This document shows positions 8,680 through 12,239 of a stretch of DNA of 12,239 bases, one piece after another. This DNA comes from Hydrogenovibrio sp. UBA650 (GTDB taxonomy: Bacteria; Pseudomonadota; Gammaproteobacteria; Thiomicrospirales; Thiomicrospiraceae), in contig DBOI01000101.1 in NCBI GenBank assembly GCA_002299245.1, positions 1 through 12,239 of the forward strand, written 5' to 3'. Both the position numbers and the translations under genes were made by a program. Each line of letters begins with the position of its first letter. The first letter of the stretch is position 1. The notes beneath the pieces were generated by a model. It did not search any database. It saw nothing but the letters and a program-made list of their open reading frames with translations, and had not been told where the DNA came from.

Positions 8680-8819
8680 TCCTTTAGCCGTCCGAAAATC
8701 CTGCGTTAAAGTGGAGACCTTTGCACCTGTCAGGCCTCATTCTGTTATATTTGCAAATCTAAATTCAAAATTGACCAACATTGAACTATTAAAACAAATC
8801 TGCCTAACAAGCCATTATA
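8680..8819 (-). promoter_or_regulatory. Promoter and leader of the minus-strand cluster
   Basis: A consensus TATAAT is present on the minus strand at 8819-8814. The -35 is weak (TTTAC-like, 15-16 bases upstream). A transcript starting near 8806 would have a leader of about 130 bases before the EAL-HDOD ATG, containing one AGGCCT copy at 8732 and ending in AAGGA (8684-8680). A short inverted repeat CTTTG-CAA-CAAAG (8824-8836) lies inside the promoter spacer and could bind a regulator. The rightward promoter for the rluA-like operon must also lie in 8674-8906, but no good -35/-10 pair stands out; TTGACC at 8771 and TTGCAA at 8826 are weak candidates. Confidence 0.45.
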
Positions 8820-8906
8820 GGTGCTTTGCAACAAAGTAAAAGTCAGATTAAACCAAATATATTTAATTTTTGCATAAACGTGAGATGACATCGCTCTTTA
8901 CCCAGT

Positions 8907-9815
8907 ATGAAATCAAACACTCAAATCACTGAAAAAAATCACTTTTCTGTTGAAGGCGACGGTCAAAGCAGTGCGCTTGAATTGCTCTATAAAACAACAC
9001 AAATTCCTAAGCAAAAACTCAAGCAATTTGCCAGCTATGGTGCCGTTTGGTTGAAGCTGTCAGATAAACAGAAACCACAACGATTCAGACGTTTAAAAAA
9101 GGTAATTGGAACTGAGCAAACTCTGGATTTCTATTACAACCCAGGCCTGTTAAATCAAGAGATCTCCGCACCGACTTTAATTGATGATCAACAGCAGTAT
9201 TCAGTTTGGCTTAAACCCAGAGGCATGCTCTCGCAGGGCTCTAAATGGGCCGACCACACCGCGCTTTACCGCTGGGTAGAAATGAATTTCCAACCGGACA
9301 ATCAAGTCAGACAGTGTTGGATAGTGCACCGTCTCGACAGAGCAACCTGCGGTCTTATGCTATTGGCTCACAGCAAGTCAATGGCGCAGAAATTAACAGG
9401 CCTGTTTGAAAGCAAACAGGTTAAGAAAGCCTATAAAGCGATGGTGTGGGGACAGTTTCCAGAAGAGTCCAAAACAGTAACCACCAAGATTGATGACAGG
9501 CCTGCAAAAAGCCATATAAGCTTAATTAAACACTTCTCTGAACAACAAGTTTCTTTAGTTGAAGTAAAGATTGAGACCGGTCGCAAGCACCAGATAAGGC
9601 GCCACCTTTCCTCAATCGGTTTTCCTATAGTTGGCGAACGACTCTACGGCGATAGTTCAAAAGACCAACAACTAAAGGGGATGCCTGATTTACAACTTAC
9701 CGCATACCAGTTGGAATTTACCTGCCCGATTGAAAACATCGAAAGGCAATATACATTGGCAGACAAGCAACTTGATCTAATTCAACCCGAAGCGATGGAG
9801 TTTAGCTTTGCGTAG
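8907..9815 (+). CDS. RluA-family RNA pseudouridine synthase
   Basis: This 302-residue enzyme isomerises uridine to pseudouridine in RNA, probably rRNA or tRNA; the exact target site is not evident from sequence. The N-terminal part (about 20-78) resembles a degenerate S4 RNA-binding module, with KQKLKQFASYGAVWLK (35-50) and an Arg/Lys-rich KPQRFRRLKK (56-65). The catalytic core has WLKPRGMLSQGS (101-112), HRLDRATCG (141-149) with the nucleophile Asp144, KAYKA (174-178) and the KIETGRKHQIRRHL block (221-234), then GDSS. In the catalytic signature Ala-Thr-Cys-Gly replaces the common x-Thr-Ser-Gly, a mild change. The ATG at 8907 is the first possible start after an in-frame stop at 8886, although its ribosome site is poor. 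The gene overlaps the HIRAN gene by 8 bases and leads a rightward operon. Confidence 0.92.
   Translation: MKSNTQITEKNHFSVEGDGQSSALELLYKTTQIPKQKLKQFASYGAVWLKLSDKQKPQRFRRLKKVIGTEQTLDFYYNPGLLNQEISAPTLIDDQQQYSVWLKPRGMLSQGSKWADHTALYRWVEMNFQPDNQVRQCWIVHRLDRATCGLMLLAHSKSMAQKLTGLFESKQVKKAYKAMVWGQFPEESKTVTTKIDDRPAKSHISLIKHFSEQQVSLVEVKIETGRKHQIRRHLSSIGFPIVGERLYGDSSKDQQLKGMPDLQLTAYQLEFTCPIENIERQYTLADKQLDLIQPEAMEFSFA
9797..9800 (+). promoter_or_regulatory. Ribosome-binding site that fixes the TTG start of the HIRAN gene
   Basis: GGAG lies 7 bases before the TTG at 9808, inside the last codons of the rluA-like gene. The HIRAN frame has a stop at 9778 and no ATG or GTG before the domain begins, so TTG is forced. 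The alternative TTG at 9817 lacks a properly spaced site. Confidence 0.6.
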
Positions 9816-10251
9816 GTTGATCAAATTCCCGATTAAAGGCACCTTCCATTACGCAGCTGAACTTGCTTTAGATCAGGGTTTAGTTCACCCAGGCTTAGAA
9901 CTGGCGTTTAAGGCTGAACCTGAAAATAGCTATGATCGATATGCCATACAAATCTGGATTGCCAATCAAAATCAACAAACAGAACCGGATCAAATGCATG
10001 GTTACTTATTGGGTTACGTACCCAGAGTAATGAGCAAAAATCTAACTGCTATTCTGCAACGTCAATCATCAACAAAGTTAACCGTGGTTCATAAAGCACG
10101 TTTAGGCAAACGAATTGAAATTGATTGCATGCTAGAAATTGAACAGGCCTGGTGGCCCTATCTATATTTATTCGCTCAGGCACTGTTTGCCACCCATACA
10201 TTCAAGCTGAAACGTTTCACTCAAGGCCTGTTAAATCGAAGCTTAAAGTAA
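9808..10251 (+). CDS. Stand-alone HIRAN-domain protein
   Basis: This is a small cytoplasmic protein of 147 residues that is almost entirely a HIRAN domain. In eukaryotic HLTF this OB-like fold grips the 3' end of single-stranded DNA; bacterial stand-alone versions are poorly characterised. Family features are KGTFHYA (10-16), LVHPGLELAFKAEPENSYDR (25-44, with the conserved E-P-E-N-x-Y-D), AIQIW (46-50) and LGYVPRVMSKNL (68-79). After about residue 105 comes a roughly 40-residue tail rich in aromatic and basic residues (AWWPYLYLF, then KLKRF) with no assigned domain. Translation begins at TTG inside the preceding pseudouridine synthase gene, so the two are probably coupled. It is followed 37 bases later by a 3'-5' exonuclease, which makes a DNA-end role attractive but unproven. 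Confidence 0.82.
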   Translation: MRRLIKFPIKGTFHYAAELALDQGLVHPGLELAFKAEPENSYDRYAIQIWIANQNQQTEPDQMHGYLLGYVPRVMSKNLTAILQRQSSTKLTVVHKARLGKRIEIDCMLEIEQAWWPYLYLFAQALFATHTFKLKRFTQGLLNRSLK

Positions 10252-10288
10252 TAAAATCTCTCCTTCACAACTCTAAAAGAACAATCAC

Positions 10289-11170
10289 ATGACTGCGCCA
10301 AATAATCTTGATCAGTGTGCTGAACTACTCAACCAATCCGGTGACTACCAGGTTTTAGCAAAACTGCAGCCGCAAACTGAATTTAATGCACCTTCTCCAG
10401 GAGGCACTCACAAAGTTTGTGTCATCGATACAGAAACTACAGGCCTGGATACAGATAAGTGTGAAATTATCGAGCTCGGTTATCAGATTATTGAGTTTGA
10501 TTCGCAGGGAAACTTTTACCAAGTACTGGCCTCAAAAAACTTCCTCAATGAACCCGATGGTGAAATCAGTGCAGAGATTACCAAGGTGACTGGAATCACA
10601 GCTGAAGATGTTGCCGGACATGCCATTCCCTGGCAGGAAGTCGAGCAGGATATGGCAGATGTTTCCTTATGTGTGGCGCACAATGCCGGATTTGACCGCC
10701 CAGTAGTAGAAAGATACAACCAAGCGTTTGTGAATAAAATCTGGGGTTGTTCTGCCTCTCAAATTAGCTGGATGGAAGTTGCCGATGTCGGCTCAAGAAG
10801 CCAGGAAATGCTGTGCTGGAAAGTGGGTCAATTTTTCTATGGCGCACACCGTGCATTGGATGATGTACAGGCCCTATCAAAACTGCTCTCATGCAAGGTA
10901 ACCGCGGAGCAGGTTACAGTATTTAGTTTCTTGCTTAAAGCTGTGCGTTTGAGTAAATCCATGGTGAAAGCGACCGGTGCCCCTTTTGATATTAAAGATG
11001 CGCTGCGCTCTCGCGGCTATCGTTGGAATGTCGGCGAACGAGTCTGGCAGAAAGTGATAGATGACTCCAAACTTCAGGATGAACTTGGCTGGTTAATTGA
11101 GCATCAAACGCCGAACCCTGATGTTATTAAATTAAAAGCGACTGACACCTTCTCAGTACGTGCGAGATAA
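10289..11170 (+). CDS. DnaQ-like DEDDh 3'-5' exonuclease with C-terminal accessory domain
   Basis: This 293-residue protein is expected to remove nucleotides from 3' ends using two metal ions. The exonuclease motifs are complete: Exo I VIDTETTGLD (45-54; Asp47, Glu49), Exo II HNAGFDRPVVE (131-141; Asp136) and Exo III HRALDDVQA (187-195; His187, Asp192). The first 30 residues (ELLNQSGDYQVLAKL) match the conserved lead-in of this subfamily, supporting the ATG at 10289, although the ribosome site is weak. After the nuclease, residues about 222-256 contain GAPFDIKDALRSRGYRWN and then RVWQKV, a small aromatic module typical of a subset of bacterial DnaQ-like exonucleases and of unknown function. 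It is not the polymerase III epsilon subunit, because the polymerase-binding tail is absent. The stop is one base from the next ATG, implying coupling. Confidence 0.88.
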   Translation: MTAPNNLDQCAELLNQSGDYQVLAKLQPQTEFNAPSPGGTHKVCVIDTETTGLDTDKCEIIELGYQIIEFDSQGNFYQVLASKNFLNEPDGEISAEITKVTGITAEDVAGHAIPWQEVEQDMADVSLCVAHNAGFDRPVVERYNQAFVNKIWGCSASQISWMEVADVGSRSQEMLCWKVGQFFYGAHRALDDVQALSKLLSCKVTAEQVTVFSFLLKAVRLSKSMVKATGAPFDIKDALRSRGYRWNVGERVWQKVIDDSKLQDELGWLIEHQTPNPDVIKLKATDTFSVRAR

Positions 11171-11171
11171 G

Positions 11172-11807
11172 ATGAATTTAAACCCAACTCCCGAATTACT
11201 AAACAACCTCTACTGGCTGACTCTAATCGCGGTAATCGTTTCTTCCGCCTCAGGGGTGCTAAAGGCAGGCTTCCGTAAGTACGACCTGTTTGGTGTAATT
11301 ATGATTGGGATTACCACCGGACTCGGTGGTGGCTCATTCCGCGATATGTTGCAAGACCAGGAAGCCTTCTGGATCAGCGACCAGGCTTTTTTTATCGCCT
11401 CCCTGCTGAGTTCAATTGCGATCTTTGTACTCGCGAGAAAAGTGGTGATTCCACCCAAGTCATTCTTAATCCCTGATGCCGCAGGTCTGGCAACATTTAG
11501 TATTGCCGGAACACTGTCATCGCTTATGCTCGGCGCACCTTGGCTAGTCGCCAGTTTTATGGGCGTTATGACCGGAATTATGGGCGGTGTACTGCGAGAT
11601 ATTCTCTGTAACGAAACCCCTGTAGTATTCCAAAGCCAGCTCTATGCAACTATTTCATGGATTGGTTCACTGTTCTTTATTGCACTTTTATATCTCGATG
11701 TAGAGATCAGCATCGCGGTAATCACTACCGGAGCCTTTATCTTTATCTGGCGTATGGTCGCACTTAAGTTCGATATGACTTTGCCAAAATTCCGCTTTAA
11801 AAGTTAA
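11172..11807 (+). CDS. TRIC/UPF0126 family inner-membrane protein (YicG/YadS-like)
   Basis: This 211-residue hydrophobic protein has an internal duplication, each half carrying the family signature: TTGLGGGSFRDML (48-60) and TGIMGGVLRDIL (134-145). About seven membrane helices can be drawn. Bacterial homologues of the trimeric intracellular cation channels form homotrimeric cation channels, and the E. coli relatives are YicG and YadS; substrate preference cannot be read from sequence. The ATG at 11172 is chosen over an in-frame GTG at 11160 because GAG at 11164-11166 is well placed for it, while the GTG has no ribosome site and lies within the exonuclease gene. It is the last gene of the rightward operon. 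No clear hairpin terminator is visible in 11808-11870. Confidence 0.9.
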   Translation: MNLNPTPELLNNLYWLTLIAVIVSSASGVLKAGFRKYDLFGVIMIGITTGLGGGSFRDMLQDQEAFWISDQAFFIASLLSSIAIFVLARKVVIPPKSFLIPDAAGLATFSIAGTLSSLMLGAPWLVASFMGVMTGIMGGVLRDILCNETPVVFQSQLYATISWIGSLFFIALLYLDVEISIAVITTGAFIFIWRMVALKFDMTLPKFRFKS

Positions 11808-11900
11808 AAATAGCGCTGACACCATTAGCTAAAACACCAACTTAACAATCTTAATACAAAAAACATAACTTCATGATTTGTAAATAAGAAACAGTATTTC

Positions 11901-11936
11901 TTGAAGAAATTCGCATTTTGTATTACATTGTAATAC
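11901..11936 (+). promoter_or_regulatory. Promoter with overlapping operator palindrome for the RHH gene
   Basis: A -35-like TTGAAG at 11901 is followed, at 17-base spacing, by a -10-like TACATT at 11924. Over the -10 lies a perfect inverted repeat, GTATTAC-ATT-GTAATAC, at 11920-11936. Ribbon-helix-helix proteins commonly bind such palindromes and repress their own operon, so this is a likely autoregulatory operator. The hexamers are only moderate matches; the palindrome itself is directly visible. Confidence 0.55.
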
Positions 11937-11958
11937 CAGGTTTAAAAATGAGCATAAT

Positions 11959-12239
11959 ATGGCAACCTTAACTATTCGTCTAGATGAAAAAATTGAAGGC
12001 TTACTCAACCACTTTGCAGAGGTCAACAACCAAACTAAATCCGATATTGCCCGGACGGGATTGCTTGAGTATTTAAACCAACAGAAACAACTTGAAGACG
12101 AAAAGAAGCAACTTGAATCCGATTTTACCGTCACAGATAAATCTCAGGTTAAAAATAGAATTCAAGAGTCAGAAGCGAGCTACCAACTCAGTGATCAAGA
12201 ATATGAACAAGAAATGGATGATTTCTTTGCCCGGGAACT
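11959..12239 (+). CDS. Ribbon-helix-helix DNA-binding protein, possible antitoxin (runs off the right edge)
   Basis: From the ATG at 11959, 93 codons stay open to the end of the window. Residues 3-9 (TLTIRLD) form the beta strand of a ribbon-helix-helix fold, followed by two helices with the usual TKSDIARTGLLEYL pattern (about 27-40). A Gln/Glu/Lys-rich probable coiled coil (41-55) and an acidic tail ending near QEYEQEMDDFFARE follow. The fold implies a dimeric transcription regulator or type II antitoxin in which the tail could neutralise a toxin; no toxin gene lies within the window. A TGAG at 11949-11952, 6 bases upstream, is a weak ribosome site. The operator palindrome just upstream supports autoregulation. 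The antitoxin call is an inference, and a plain CopG-like regulator is the alternative. Confidence 0.75.
   Translation, partial: MATLTIRLDEKIEGLLNHFAEVNNQTKSDIARTGLLEYLNQQKQLEDEKKQLESDFTVTDKSQVKNRIQESEASYQLSDQEYEQEMDDFFARE

Larger units (their letters stand above)
349..10446. repeat. Dispersed AGGCCT palindrome family (23 copies)
   Basis: AGGCCT begins at 349, 632, 1340, 1370, 1722, 1777, 1851, 3006, 3039, 3516, 4885, 6296, 6500, 6557, 7263, 7683, 8732, 9143, 9398, 9498, 10145, 10224 and 10441. Roughly 2-3 copies would be expected in DNA of this length and composition. Twenty of the 23 carry a C before or a G after the hexamer, giving CAGGCCT or AGGCCTG. Twenty-two are within genes, in all reading frames and on both gene strands, so protein coding alone does not explain them; one (8732) is intergenic. 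Function is unknown; candidates are a DNA-uptake sequence, a highly iterated palindrome or a methylation target. Confidence 0.85.

Noticed and set aside
8885..8932. Short open frame (ATG at 8885, 15 codons) overlapping the start of the pseudouridine synthase gene, as a leader peptide.
   Set aside because: It has no properly spaced ribosome site and no runs of special codons; chance explains it.
11160..11171. Upstream GTG start adding four residues to the TRIC-family protein.
   Set aside because: It has no ribosome site, and the ATG at 11172 has one and follows the previous stop by one base.
11871..12134. Minus-strand open frame with Ser/Cys/Phe-rich translation opposite the RHH gene.
   Set aside because: The composition is typical of the reverse of an acidic, Lys-rich gene, and it would cover the RHH promoter.
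1..12239. CRISPR arrays, tRNA or rRNA genes, and riboswitches.
   Set aside because: No regularly spaced repeats, cloverleaf or ribosomal stretches were seen; the AGGCCT copies are irregularly spaced inside genes and are not an array.

Overview
The window looks like chromosomal DNA from a moderately AT-rich gammaproteobacterium. The paired UvrD-type helicase/nuclease and PD-(D/E)XK repair nuclease, the EAL-HDOD protein and the S4-like RluA-family enzyme all fit that group. A sulfur-oxidiser lineage of the Thiomicrospira/Hydrogenovibrio kind is possible, but this is a low-confidence guess from gene style only.

Left edge (1-249): the 5' end of an IS1182-type transposase reads leftwards off the window, with its untranslated leader and a probable insertion-sequence end near 131-148. 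A 7-bp perfect hairpin at 186-202 lies between it and the repair genes. Left half (250-8673, minus strand): a compact cluster in the order EAL-HDOD signalling protein, YgjP-like zinc metallopeptidase, AddB-like nuclease, AddA-like helicase/nuclease. The first two genes abut exactly (TAAATG), the last two overlap by ATGA, and 58 bp separates the pairs. The AddAB-like pair should form a double-strand-break end-processing enzyme with one helicase motor and two nuclease sites.

Right half (8907-11807, plus strand): a divergent run of four closely packed genes. These are an RluA-family pseudouridine synthase, a small stand-alone HIRAN protein with a forced TTG start overlapping the previous stop, a DEDDh (DnaQ-like) 3'-5' exonuclease with an extra C-terminal domain, and a TRIC/UPF0126 membrane protein. 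HIRAN next to a 3'-5' exonuclease suggests a second DNA-end-handling theme, which is an inference. The 233-bp divergent region (8674-8906) carries a consensus -10 box for the minus-strand cluster. At the right edge a ribbon-helix-helix protein begins, preceded by a perfect 17-bp operator-like palindrome; it runs off the window and may be the antitoxin of a toxin-antitoxin pair.

The most unusual feature is not a gene. The hexamer palindrome AGGCCT occurs 23 times, where about 2-3 are expected. It is found in all reading frames and on both gene strands, nearly always as CAGGCCT/AGGCCTG, and in several copies it is extended to AGGCCTGTTAA. This looks like a genome-wide DNA-level signal such as an uptake sequence or a highly iterated palindrome.
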